Positions 15,990-24,710 of a DNA stretch of 29,796 nt are shown piece by piece. The stretch spans positions 1 to 29,796 of the forward strand of contig CAAENI010000259.1 of the NCBI GenBank assembly GCA_900757285.1, written 5' to 3'. The position numbers and the translations under genes were made by a program. This stretch comes from an uncultured Collinsella sp. GTDB taxonomy: Bacteria; Actinomycetota; Coriobacteriia; Coriobacteriales; Coriobacteriaceae. Positions within the stretch are counted from its first letter, which is position 1; each line of letters begins with the position of its first letter. The notes under the pieces were generated by a model that saw only the letters and a program-made list of their open reading frames with translations, made no database searches and was not told where the DNA came from.

Positions 15990-16092
15990 TGGTCCCTACC
16001 GCTGCGGGTATCCTTTTAAGGAAGTATGACAGCCGTATAAACGCGGACTGCGCGGCGACGCCGCGGTACTTGTGTTATTAGGAGGCTTTAGT

Positions 16093-16893
16093 ATGGCAGC
16101 ACGTGCGGACAGGGTTTCGCGTGTCGACCATGATGGAGTTACGTTGGTGGAGGGCGCGACATCCGATGTCCGCTTTGCCTTTACCGAGCGCACCGGTGGT
16201 GTTTCCGAAGATGCGTACTCCTCGCTCAACCTGGGCTCGCATGTAGGCGATGACCCCTTTGCAGTTCAAGAAAATCGTCGTCGAGCGCTCGAAGCTATGG
16301 GCGCCACTGAGTGCGAGCATAATCTGCTCGTGCCCAATCAGGTACATGGTGACCATATCGTTACGGTGACTTCGAACGGCGCCGACGATCTTGAGGCTGT
16401 TCGCGAGCAGATTGCCGAGGGCTGCGATGCCATCGTCTGTACGGCGTATAACGTGCCCGTGCTGCTCTGCTTTGCCGACTGCGTTCCCGTGGTGCTGGTG
16501 GCCCCCGGCGGATTTGCCGTGGTGCACTCCGGTTGGAAGGGCACGATTGCACGTATTTCTGCCAAGGCGTGCCAGGCGCTTTGCGATGCTGCCGGCTGCG
16601 ATGCGAGCGACGTTTCCGCCTATATCGGGCCCCATATCCTGGGTGACGAGTACGAGGTTTCCCAGGAGCTCATGGATCGCTTTGCCGCCGAGTTCTCTTG
16701 CATCGATGCGAGTACCTCTCGCATGCTCGATCTTTCCGCTGCCATTTGCGAGGCGCTGGTAGATGTCGGTGTCGACGCGGATAATATCGTGGATACCCAG
16801 CTTTCGACCGTGCGTCAGAACGACCGCTTTTATTCCTACCGTAACGAGGACGGCACCTGTGGGCGCTATGCCGCGATCGGCGTGATGCTATGA
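16093..16893 (+). CDS. pgeF: peptidoglycan editing factor PgeF (YfiH/LACC1 family)
   Basis: A 266-residue member of the family once called multicopper polyphenol oxidase or laccase domain. Members act on purine nucleosides, and PgeF in E. coli corrects UDP-MurNAc carrying the wrong first amino acid. Motifs holding the metal-binding residues are visible: NQVHGDH, CFADCVPVV and VHSGWKG. ATG 16093 has a perfect AGGAGG (16080-16085). pgeF commonly follows ftsZ, so its place is expected; the pst operon behind it is not. Its stop overlaps the pstS start (ATGA). A GC-rich hairpin, CGCGGC-GAC-GCCGCG (16051-16065), lies in the leader. Confidence 0.9.
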   Translation: MAARADRVSRVDHDGVTLVEGATSDVRFAFTERTGGVSEDAYSSLNLGSHVGDDPFAVQENRRRALEAMGATECEHNLLVPNQVHGDHIVTVTSNGADDLEAVREQIAEGCDAIVCTAYNVPVLLCFADCVPVVLVAPGGFAVVHSGWKGTIARISAKACQALCDAAGCDASDVSAYIGPHILGDEYEVSQELMDRFAAEFSCIDASTSRMLDLSAAICEALVDVGVDADNIVDTQLSTVRQNDRFYSYRNEDGTCGRYAAIGVML

Positions 16894-17726
16894 GAAAGAT
16901 CGTATCGGTCCTGAGCGCCGCTGTGCTTACGCTTACGCTGTGCGCCTGTTCTTCGGGATCTTCTACCTCTTCCATTACCGTGGCCGGCTCCACGACCTGC
17001 CTTCCTATCGCCGAAATTGCGGCAGAGGGCTTTAAGGAGGAGACCGGCATCGACGTGCTCGTTTCCGGTTTGGGCTCTTCCGCTGGCATCGAAGCCGTCA
17101 GCGCTGGCACGGCCGATATCGCCAGCTCCTCCCGTGGACTCAATGCCGACGAACAGGATCTGGGCCTGACTCCCATCGTCATTGCCCACGACGGTATCGC
17201 GGTCATCGTGAACGAAGACAACCCCGTCGATAACCTCTCGACCGAGCAGCTCCGCGATATCTATGCCGGCAAGATCACCAACTGGAAAGAAGTCGGTGGC
17301 GAGGACCTGAGGATTCAGGTTATCAACCGAGATGAGGCGTCTGGCACGCGTGAAGCCTTCCGCACCATCGTGATGGACGGCACCCCGTTCGATCGCCGCT
17401 CCGCCGTTCTTTCGGGCACGGGCCAGGTGCGCGACGTGGTATCTCGTTCGCGCGGGGCTATCGGCTACATTTCGCTGGGCTTCGTCGATAGCCTCAACGC
17501 CAAGACCTCGGTCAAGGCCGTCTCGGTCAATCATGTTGAGGCGTCCGAGAAGACGGTCGCGAGCGGCGGCTATCCCATCTCACGCGACCTTTACTTCTTT
17601 GTGAAGGGTGCGCCTTCGCAGCAGGCGCAGGATTACATCGACTATGTGACGTCCGAAAAGATGGACAAGCAGATTCGCGAGGCGGGCTTTATCCCCGTCA
17701 CCAACGACGAGAAGGGGAGTGAGTAG
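16890..17726 (+). CDS. pstS: phosphate-binding lipoprotein PstS
   Basis: A 278-residue substrate-binding protein of the PstSCAB phosphate ABC importer. A lipoprotein signal is clear: a short basic start, a hydrophobic stretch and the lipobox LCAC with Cys20 as lipid anchor. Phosphate-binding loops are recognisable in VAGSTTCLPI (near the mature start), ADIASSSR and NRDEASGTREAF. The start ATG overlaps the pgeF stop in an ATGA, so translation is coupled and there is no room for a separate promoter next to the gene. pstC starts one base after the stop. Confidence 0.93.
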   Translation: MRKIVSVLSAAVLTLTLCACSSGSSTSSITVAGSTTCLPIAEIAAEGFKEETGIDVLVSGLGSSAGIEAVSAGTADIASSSRGLNADEQDLGLTPIVIAHDGIAVIVNEDNPVDNLSTEQLRDIYAGKITNWKEVGGEDLRIQVINRDEASGTREAFRTIVMDGTPFDRRSAVLSGTGQVRDVVSRSRGAIGYISLGFVDSLNAKTSVKAVSVNHVEASEKTVASGGYPISRDLYFFVKGAPSQQAQDYIDYVTSEKMDKQIREAGFIPVTNDEKGSE

Positions 17727-17727
17727 C

Positions 17728-18654
17728 ATGGAAGCACAGGAAAACTCCCAGACCGAGCAGAATGGTCAGGCGCCCAAGAAGCGCGAGCTGGCGCTCGTAT
17801 CGCGCAGCACCTATATCAAGGAGAAGGCGCTGCAGTGGATCTTCTTTGCCTGCGCGTTCTTGGCGGTTGTTACCGTCATCCTGATTTTTGTCTTTACCAC
17901 GTACTCGGCGCTGCCCGTCTTTACCGACATCGGTCTGGCGGACTTCTTTAGCTTTACGTGGGCGCCCTCTGAGGGTCACTACGGCATCGTGTCGCTGCTT
18001 GCCGGCTCGGGTCTGGTGACCGTCGGTGCGCTCGCCATGGGCGTGCCCCTAGGCGTGGGCACGGCCGTGTATCTGGTCGAGATCGCCAGCAAGCGCGTGC
18101 GCAAGCTCATCAGCCCTGCCGTTGACCTGTTGGCCGGCATCCCTTCTATCATCTATGGCTTCTTTGGCATGATCATCATCCGCCCGTTTATCGCACAACT
18201 GACCGGCGGTCTTGGTTTTGGCGCGCTGACGGCGTGGTTCGTGCTCGCCATTATGATCGTGCCCACCATCACGACGCTTACCATCGATGCTCTCAATTCC
18301 ATTCCCATGGGCATTCGCGAGGCATCGTATGCCATGGGCGCCACCAAGTGGCAGACTATCTATAAGGTCGTGTTACCTGCCGCCAGGCTGGGTATCGTGG
18401 ATGCCATCGTGCTGGGTATGGGCCGTGCCATCGGCGAGACCATGGCCGTGCTCATGGTCGTGGGTAACGCCCCGGTTATTCCCGACAGCATTGCGAGCCC
18501 CATCTCGACGCTCACGAGCCAGATTGCGCTCGACATGAGCTATTCCTCGGGTCTGCATCGCTCGGCGCTGTTCGGCATGGGCGTGGTCCTGTTTATCATT
18601 TCCGCCACGCTGGTGGGCATCGTCCGCCTGGTTTCCAAGAAGAAGAGGGGGTAG
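17728..18654 (+). CDS. pstC: phosphate ABC transporter permease PstC
   Basis: A 308-residue membrane permease with about six hydrophobic segments. The cytoplasmic coupling loop (EAA motif) is seen in EASYAMGATKWQTIYKVVLP, and GRAIGETMAV follows as in the Pst permeases. It forms the channel with PstA, opened by PstB ATPase activity. ATG 17728 is preferred, with GGGGAG (17714-17719) eight bases upstream; a GTG at 17719 would add three residues. It follows pstS by one base. Confidence 0.93.
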   Translation: MEAQENSQTEQNGQAPKKRELALVSRSTYIKEKALQWIFFACAFLAVVTVILIFVFTTYSALPVFTDIGLADFFSFTWAPSEGHYGIVSLLAGSGLVTVGALAMGVPLGVGTAVYLVEIASKRVRKLISPAVDLLAGIPSIIYGFFGMIIIRPFIAQLTGGLGFGALTAWFVLAIMIVPTITTLTIDALNSIPMGIREASYAMGATKWQTIYKVVLPAARLGIVDAIVLGMGRAIGETMAVLMVVGNAPVIPDSIASPISTLTSQIALDMSYSSGLHRSALFGMGVVLFIISATLVGIVRLVSKKKRG

Positions 18655-18657
18655 GCT

Positions 18658-19563
18658 ATGTCCGATTCCGTTGACACGACGGTCGATACGACCTCGTCGC
18701 GCGAGCGCATCAAGCGTGCCCTTTCCCACGGCAAGAAGGGCCGCATCAACAAGGACCTGTCCAACAAGATCATGCTTGGCGTGTTCCGTGCCGCGGCATA
18801 CATCACCACGCTGGTGCTGGTCGCTATCATCGCCTACGTGGTCATCAACGGCCTGCCACACATCTCGCTCGACTTTATCTTCGGTTGGCCCCAGGGCGTC
18901 AACGCCGAGGGCGGTATTTGGCCCACGATCGTCTCGACCGTCTATGTGACGGCGCTCGCCATGCTTATCTGCACGCCGATCGCTGTGCTGGCAGCCGTCT
19001 ATCTGGCCGAGTACGCCAAGCAGGGCAAGGTCGTCGAGCTCATTCGCTACGCTGCTGACGCTTTGGCCTCGGTGCCCTCCATCGTTATGGGCCTGTTTGG
19101 CTACGCCTTGTTTGTCGAGGCCATGGGCCTGGGCCTTTCGATGGTCTCGGCCGCTCTGGCGCTCGCGCTCTTGATGCTTCCCATCGTCATGCGCACCACC
19201 GAAGAGGCCATTCGCGCCGTCCCGCGCTATATCCGTTGGGGCGCGTACGGCCTGGGCGCCACCAAGTGGCAGGTTGTCTCCAAGATTGTGCTTCCTTCTG
19301 CCTTTGGCCGTATTGCCACGGGCATCGTCCTCGCCATCGGCCGCGCCATTGGCGAGACCGCGGTGGTGCTCTACACCATGGGCCAGGCCATCAATCTACC
19401 TATTTCGCCGCTCGATTCCGGCCGCCCCATGACGGTTCACCTGTACCTGCTTGCCAACGACGGCATCAACATGAACGCAGCCTACGGCACCGCGCTCTTG
19501 CTGATGGTGATCATTCTGGCCTTCAACCTGTTTGCGCGCTTCCTGTCGCGCAAGCGTCGCTAG
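18658..19563 (+). CDS. pstA: phosphate ABC transporter permease PstA
   Basis: A 301-residue permease, the partner of PstC. A basic N-terminal region (about 1-38) precedes about six membrane segments. The coupling loop reads YGLGATKWQVVSKIVLPSA and is followed by GRAIGETAVVLYTMG, the PstA form. RKRR-like basic residues end the protein. It starts three bases after the pstC stop, with AGAGGGGG upstream. Confidence 0.93.
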   Translation: MSDSVDTTVDTTSSRERIKRALSHGKKGRINKDLSNKIMLGVFRAAAYITTLVLVAIIAYVVINGLPHISLDFIFGWPQGVNAEGGIWPTIVSTVYVTALAMLICTPIAVLAAVYLAEYAKQGKVVELIRYAADALASVPSIVMGLFGYALFVEAMGLGLSMVSAALALALLMLPIVMRTTEEAIRAVPRYIRWGAYGLGATKWQVVSKIVLPSAFGRIATGIVLAIGRAIGETAVVLYTMGQAINLPISPLDSGRPMTVHLYLLANDGINMNAAYGTALLLMVIILAFNLFARFLSRKRR

Positions 19564-19575
19564 TTAAGGAGTCCC

Positions 19576-20379
<804 letters not shown>

Positions 20380-20471
20380 TCGGTGCGACTAGTCCCAAGC
20401 CGATCGGACCTGATCCGGTGCGTATTCACTGTGCGGGCGGCATGACCGCACCCAACTGATTGGAGTGAACC
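20380..20471 (+). other. structured gap between pstB and phoU
   Basis: The 92-base gap can form hairpins. GATCGG (20378-20383, starting in the pstB stop) pairs with CCGATC (20400-20405), and GTGCGG (20431-20436) pairs with CCGCAC (20446-20451). Neither has a T-run, so these look like RNA processing or stability elements rather than terminators. TGGAGTG before 20472 serves phoU. Confidence 0.4.
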
Positions 20472-21329
20472 ATGCGCAAACTGTTTTCCCGTCAGCTCAT
20501 CGAGGCCCGTCACGAGATGCTGAGCATCTACGAGGCTGTAGACCTGGCGCTTCACGACGCCGTGAAGGCCTACGCGACCGACGATCGCAAGCTCGCCACC
20601 AAGACCAAGAAGCGCACGCTTTCGATTGACGCGCGCTGCGCCAACTTGGAGGCCGTGTGCTACAACCTGATCGCTACGCAGTCGCCGGTCGCCTCTGACT
20701 TCCGCTTGTTGCAGACAATCATCTACGTCGACTTTAACCTGCAGCGCATGACCGATAAGGTTCGCCAGATCTGCCGCGCCACGCGTCACATGGTCAAGGC
20801 CGATATCTCGCTGCCTCAGGAGCTTGTGACCTTGGTTGAAGCCGAGGCCAAGGCCGTCTATCAGGTGCTGGGTTCGTCGCTTTCTGCGCTCGTCACCAAC
20901 GACATGTCCATCATCTGCAATCTGGCCGTCGAGGACGAGCCGGTGCATGCGGTGTACGAGAAGTTCTTCCGCACCTTCAACCGCATGGACACGGGCGATT
21001 TTATGGACGACGACAGCAACTATGACGACCTGCGCCGCGCCATCATGGTATCGCGCTACCTCGATCGCATTGCCTCGATTTCCATCGATGCCGCCTGCCG
21101 TCTGACCTTCCTGCTGACCGGCCAGCGCATGAACGCCGGCGATATCGCCCGCACGGATGAGGACGAGCTCGAGAGCATGCGCGTGCCTTCGGGCGAGGGC
21201 GTTATCATGAGGCCTGCCGTCGATGCGCGCTTTGTTGCCAAGGTGCCTGCTCACGAGGTGAGCGAGGGTCTTCGCTACCTGCTCGAGCACCTCGAGGACG
21301 AGGACGACACCGAGGACGACGAGGAGTAG
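20472..21329 (+). CDS. phoU: phosphate uptake regulator PhoU
   Basis: A 285-residue all-helical protein with two PhoU repeats. In this family it links the state of the Pst importer to a sensor kinase and limits phosphate uptake; it binds metal through acidic helix motifs. RQLIEARHEMLSIYEAVDLA opens repeat one, and DFRLLQTIIYVDFNLQRMTD is the characteristic PhoU segment. The usual length is about 215-235 residues; here a C-terminal part (from about 225) is extra and ends in a run of acidic residues. It is the last gene of the pst unit, followed by a hairpin terminator. Confidence 0.9.
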   Translation: MRKLFSRQLIEARHEMLSIYEAVDLALHDAVKAYATDDRKLATKTKKRTLSIDARCANLEAVCYNLIATQSPVASDFRLLQTIIYVDFNLQRMTDKVRQICRATRHMVKADISLPQELVTLVEAEAKAVYQVLGSSLSALVTNDMSIICNLAVEDEPVHAVYEKFFRTFNRMDTGDFMDDDSNYDDLRRAIMVSRYLDRIASISIDAACRLTFLLTGQRMNAGDIARTDEDELESMRVPSGEGVIMRPAVDARFVAKVPAHEVSEGLRYLLEHLEDEDDTEDDEE

Positions 21330-21367
21330 GGTAGCTCCGTTCGTCGAAAGATTGTAAATACCTAAGT

Positions 21368-21408
21368 GAGCGCGGCCTTGCACCTGCAGGGCCGCGCTCT
21401 TGCGTTAG
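21368..21408 (+). terminator. terminator-like hairpin after phoU
   Basis: A perfect 10-bp stem, GAGCGCGGCC (21368-21377) with GGCCGCGCTC (21390-21399), has a 12-base loop. The following T-run is poor (TCTTGCGTT), so termination may be partial and some readthrough into yggS is possible. Confidence 0.6.
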
Positions 21409-21449
21409 CATGGGACTACTTGTATGGCTGTTAGCGGAGGCGATTAGCA

Positions 21450-22187
21450 ATGGATAATTATTTGGACTTGATGCGCGCTCGCCGCGAGCAGATTCTCGAA
21501 CGCTTTTATGCCGCACTTGATCGCGCGGGCCGTTCTCACGATGCCGCACGTCTGATTGCCGTCTCCAAGACCGTTGGCGTCGATGAGACCGTTGCCGCTA
21601 TCCAGGCAGGGTATCGCCATTTTGCCGAGAACCGCCCGCAGGAGCTCGTTCGCAAGCTTGCGGGCTTGGCTGAACATCCAGAGCTGCCTGCGGTGCGTTT
21701 TGACATGATTGGCAACCTGCAGACCAACAAGATCAATGCGGTTCTGGGCTCGGCCGAGCTGATTCATTCGGTAAGCTCGCTGCATTTGGCGCAGGCTATC
21801 TCGACCCGTGCGGTCCGCAAGATTGAGGCGGGCGAGCTCTCCGGCCCCCAGCGCGTGCTGATCGAGGTCAATGTGAGCGGCGAGGAGTCCAAGGGCGGCT
21901 TTTCGCCCGACGAGATTCGTGCCTTCGCCGGCGAGCTTGCGGAGCTTGAGGGAATTTGTGTGCAGGGCCTTATGACTATGGCGCCGCGGGGGAATAAAGA
22001 TGTGGCGCGCCGCACCTTTGCCGGGCTGCGTGAGCTGAGAGATGAGCTTGAGGCTACGCACTCCGATCTGAGCCTGCCCGAGCTTTCCTGCGGCATGAGC
22101 GAGGACTTTGAGCCTGCCCTTGAGGAGGGCTCAACGCTTGTTCGCCTGGGCAGGGTAGTATTTAGCCCGGAGTTTGCAGTAAAATAA
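21450..22187 (+). CDS. yggS: YggS/YlmE family PLP-binding protein
   Basis: A 245-residue PLP-binding protein of the YggS/PROSC family, which controls free PLP levels and amino acid balance without known enzyme activity. Lys40 in LIAVSKTVG is the PLP Schiff-base lysine. FAENRPQEL replaces the more common ENxVQE, and FDMIGNLQTNK is the family H/D-x-IGxLQxNK motif. GLMTMAP and the C-terminal LSCGMSEDFEPAL phosphate-binding region are conserved. In many Gram-positive bacteria this gene lies next to sepF, as here. GGAGG precedes ATG 21450. Confidence 0.93.
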   Translation: MDNYLDLMRARREQILERFYAALDRAGRSHDAARLIAVSKTVGVDETVAAIQAGYRHFAENRPQELVRKLAGLAEHPELPAVRFDMIGNLQTNKINAVLGSAELIHSVSSLHLAQAISTRAVRKIEAGELSGPQRVLIEVNVSGEESKGGFSPDEIRAFAGELAELEGICVQGLMTMAPRGNKDVARRTFAGLRELRDELEATHSDLSLPELSCGMSEDFEPALEEGSTLVRLGRVVFSPEFAVK

Positions 22188-22247
22188 GGCTCTGAAGTGC
22201 GCACTGATTATCGGAGCGCCTGCACTAAACCGCGAGAGGACACAACC

Positions 22248-22973
22248 ATGGGCTTCCTTGACGAGATTAAAAATAAGATGCACCTGGGCGGCCAGCAGGG
22301 TTACGACCAGGGTTATGGTCAGGACGACGACTACGGCTACGATGACGGCTATGACGACGGCTTCCAGAACAATGGCTACAGCGGCGCCTCGGGCGATGGC
22401 TTCTACACCCAGGACGAGCCGAGCAACGGCCTGTTGGGTCAGACGCGCCGCGGCGAGGCCGAGTCGGTGGCCGTGTACACACGCTCCGGTCAGCTGGTCG
22501 GCGACGATTCTCGCCACGCTACGACCTACAACCCGCCATCGCGCTCGCAGGAGACGATTGCGGGCGGTTATCGTCCCGGTGCCTACGACACGCCGTCGAG
22601 CTACGCCGAGAGCACGCGTGCCCGCGCTGCTGCCCCCGCACCTGCTCCCTCACCGAGCGATGCCTCGGCGTATGCGAGCAACATCATCAACTCTACGCCG
22701 CAGCTGCCGGCCTATGTCCTGCGCCCCGAGAGCTATGACGACGTGGAGACCGTCGTGCGCCGCGTGCGCACCAAGCAGCCTGTCGCGCTGATTTTTGTGG
22801 GCGTTCGTACTGAGGTCGCCAAGCGCGTCCTGGACTTCTCTTACGGCTTTGCCTGCGGCCTGGGTGCCACAGTCAAAGAGGTGGGCGATCGCGTGTTTAT
22901 GGTGCTGCCCACCGGTTGCGAGGTCAAAGATTCGGACCTCAAAAAGCTCCGTGCCGACGGCTACCTTAAGTAA
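22248..22973 (+). CDS. sepF: SepF, FtsZ membrane anchor
   Basis: A 241-residue SepF. The N-terminal amphipathic helix MGFLDEIKNKMHLGG is the membrane-binding part. A long linker (about 16-148) is rich in G, Y, D and later A, P and S, with repeated YGxD-type units. The C-terminal SepF domain (about 155-241) contains YVLRPESYDDVETVV and ends in ADGYLK. SepF binds the FtsZ tail and, where FtsA is absent, is the essential anchor. ATG 22248 is chosen because it begins the helix and has GAGAGGA upstream; an ATG at 22197 would put 17 unrelated residues before it. Confidence 0.93.
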   Translation: MGFLDEIKNKMHLGGQQGYDQGYGQDDDYGYDDGYDDGFQNNGYSGASGDGFYTQDEPSNGLLGQTRRGEAESVAVYTRSGQLVGDDSRHATTYNPPSRSQETIAGGYRPGAYDTPSSYAESTRARAAAPAPAPSPSDASAYASNIINSTPQLPAYVLRPESYDDVETVVRRVRTKQPVALIFVGVRTEVAKRVLDFSYGFACGLGATVKEVGDRVFMVLPTGCEVKDSDLKKLRADGYLK

Positions 22974-22994
22974 AAACAAGACGAGGAGATTCTC

Positions 22995-23276
22995 ATCAAC
23001 ATCTACACCATTGTCCAGCTGGTCAATACGCTGTTCAACTTTTACTCCACGCTCATTGTGGTTTACTGCCTTATGACGTGGATTCCCATGAAGCAGGGTG
23101 GATTGCTACAGGATATCGCCGCTGTTCTCGATAGCGTGTGCGGCCCGTGGCTCAATTTGTTCCGCCGGTTTATCCCGCCGATGGGCGGCGTCGATTTTTC
23201 GCCGGTCGTTGCGATTATTGCGTTGCAGTTGGTGCAGAAGCTGGTTCTGCAACTTCTTATAGGTATACTCATATAA
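22995..23276 (+). CDS. yggT: YggT-family membrane protein with apparent AUC start
   Basis: A 93-residue YggT/YlmG-type integral membrane protein between sepF and divIVA, its common place. Two hydrophobic stretches are seen (IVQLVNTLFNFYSTLIVVYC and SPVVAIIALQLVQKLVLQLL) with the family-like segment LFRRFIPPMGGVDFSP between them. No ATG, GTG or TTG lies before the first membrane segment; the first standard start, GTG 23058, would cut that segment. AGGAG (22984-22988) lies six bases before an in-frame ATC at 22995, the best-placed start. Members are linked to cell division or membrane morphology, but the exact role is unsettled. Confidence 0.82.
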   Translation: MNIYTIVQLVNTLFNFYSTLIVVYCLMTWIPMKQGGLLQDIAAVLDSVCGPWLNLFRRFIPPMGGVDFSPVVAIIALQLVQKLVLQLLIGILI

Positions 23277-23338
23277 AACTGGCATAGTAACTCACGTCGG
23301 GCGCACGGCGCCAAGGCGAAGATAAAGGAGAACTTGTT

Positions 23339-24013
23339 ATGGCTATTACCCCTGCTGACATTCAGGCTCAGACCTTCTCTGAGGCCAAGCGCGGCTACGA
23401 TCCCGCCGAGGTCGACGTCTTCCTGGAGACCCTGTCCTCTGAGGTCGACGCCATGCTCGCCAAGATTGTCGATCTTAAGGGTCGTCTGACCGCCACCGAG
23501 CAGCAGCTCGCCGACACGCAGGCCCAGCTTGCTCAGGCTCAGGATGCTGCCGCCCAGGCCGTCCCTGCCGCCCCCGTGGCCGCTCCCGCGCCCGACTTCT
23601 CCGCTCAGGAGCGTCAGATTTCCGCTGCCCTGATCGCTGCCCAGCAGACCGCTGAGACCATCGTCAACGATGCCAACGAGAACGCTGAGCGTATCCGCAA
23701 CGAGGCTGACGCTAAGGCCCGCGAGGTTATCCGCCAGGCTCTGACCGAAAAGCAGGCCGAGCTCGAGGAAATCGATCGTCTCAAGGCTTCCCGTGAGGAG
23801 TTCAAGGCAGAGTATCTCAAGCTCATCCAGCACTTCATGGACGATGCCCAGAACTCCTTCCCGGCCGACCTCATGGCCTCCACGCCGGTCGGTTCTGCCG
23901 CTTCTCCTGCAGTGACTGTTCCCGCCGAGCCGCTGCCCGTCGCTGACCCGGTTGTCCCTGTGGCCGATCCCTTTGCCCCGATCGACAACTTTGCTGCCGA
24001 CGACCTGGACTAA
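23339..24013 (+). CDS. divIVA: DivIVA-domain protein
   Basis: A 224-residue DivIVA/Wag31-type protein that senses negative membrane curvature and places division or polar growth machinery. The conserved N-terminal lipid-binding domain has FSEAKRGYDPAEVDVFLETL (about 13-32). A coiled coil (about 35-70), an A/P-rich break (about 71-88) and a second long coiled coil (about 90-170) follow. The tail (about 178-224) is rich in P, A, V and D. AAAGGAG precedes ATG 23339. It closes the sepF-yggT-divIVA block and is followed by a strong terminator. Confidence 0.92.
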   Translation: MAITPADIQAQTFSEAKRGYDPAEVDVFLETLSSEVDAMLAKIVDLKGRLTATEQQLADTQAQLAQAQDAAAQAVPAAPVAAPAPDFSAQERQISAALIAAQQTAETIVNDANENAERIRNEADAKAREVIRQALTEKQAELEEIDRLKASREEFKAEYLKLIQHFMDDAQNSFPADLMASTPVGSAASPAVTVPAEPLPVADPVVPVADPFAPIDNFAADDLD

Positions 24014-24039
24014 CATTCGGCCTACAATTTAGTGCCTAG

Positions 24040-24071
24040 AAAGGACCCGCAGCTTGCGGGTCCTTTTTTAT
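24040..24071 (+). terminator. intrinsic terminator after divIVA
   Basis: A 12-bp perfect stem, AAAGGACCCGCA (24040-24051) with TGCGGGTCCTTT (24055-24066), has a 3-base loop and a T-run to 24069. The A-run on the other side makes it usable from the minus strand too. Confidence 0.92.
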
Positions 24072-24094
24072 GACTGTGCCGGGGTGCGTAACAT

Positions 24095-24133
24095 AAAAAA
24101 ACCGAGCCCTGCACATAGTGGCGCAGAACTCGG
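24095..24133 (-). terminator. intrinsic terminator of the nitroreductase gene
   Basis: On the minus strand CCGAG (24133-24129) and CTGC (24126-24123) pair with GCAG and CTCGG (24112-24102), followed by seven T (24101-24095). It stands tail-to-tail with the divIVA terminator, closing both converging units. Confidence 0.85.
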
Positions 24134-24179
24134 CGAACGGGTGAGCGGTCAAGGGTAGATTTTAAGGTATGTCCAAAAA

Positions 24180-24710
24180 CTACTTGAGGAGGAAGTTGGA
24201 GAGGGGAATAGTGCGGGCCTCGCGATGCTCGGGATCGGCGATGTGGTCGGCGGGATAGCCACAGACGAGCATGTGATAGGGATAGACGCCCTTGGGCAGA
24301 TTGAACTGCTCCTGTGCCACCTCAGGCTTAAAATGGCATACCCAGCACGTTCCTAGGCCCTGCTCGGTGGCCTCCATCATCATCTGATCACACACGATGG
24401 ACGTATCGATTTCACTGGAATTCATCTGGTCATACGGGCGTACCCAAGCATCATCGGTAACGCAGCAAATAAGGAAGATGAGCGGAGCGCCAAAGATAGA
24501 CCCATCACGAGCAAACCGAGGCTGACAAGCAGCAGCCTTCTCCAACAGCTCAGGCGTATCCAGCACCATCACACGGGCTGGATGATTATTACAAGCAGAA
24601 GGAGCAATACGCCCAGCCTCAACAATGGCATCCACCACAGCCTGCTCAACAGAACGATCCTCAAACTCGCGACAAGAATAACGACCCCGAGCCAGATCCA
24701 AATACGACAT
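24180..24710 (-). CDS. nitroreductase-family FMN oxidoreductase
   Basis: A 176-residue NAD(P)H-dependent flavoprotein of the small nitroreductase family. ARGRYSCREFEDR (about 7-19) is the FMN-phosphate binding segment, APSACNNHPARVMVL (about 37-51) a second FMN region, and EATEQGLGTCWVCHF lies at the usual isoalloxazine-side position. Substrate unknown. ATG at 24710 has GGAGGG seven bases upstream; a start at 24773 would add 21 residues. Codon use changes inside the gene: the first ~80 codons strongly prefer T-ending codons, the rest C/G-ending ones like the neighbours. Confidence 0.88.
   Translation of the reverse strand: MSYLDLARGRYSCREFEDRSVEQAVVDAIVEAGRIAPSACNNHPARVMVLDTPELLEKAAACQPRFARDGSIFGAPLIFLICCVTDDAWVRPYDQMNSSEIDTSIVCDQMMMEATEQGLGTCWVCHFKPEVAQEQFNLPKGVYPYHMLVCGYPADHIADPEHREARTIPLSNFLLK

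Noticed and set aside
16051..16065. The CGCGGC-GAC-GCCGCG hairpin before pgeF as a terminator or riboswitch
   Set aside because: No T-run follows and there is no larger conserved fold that I can recognise; noted only as a leader hairpin.
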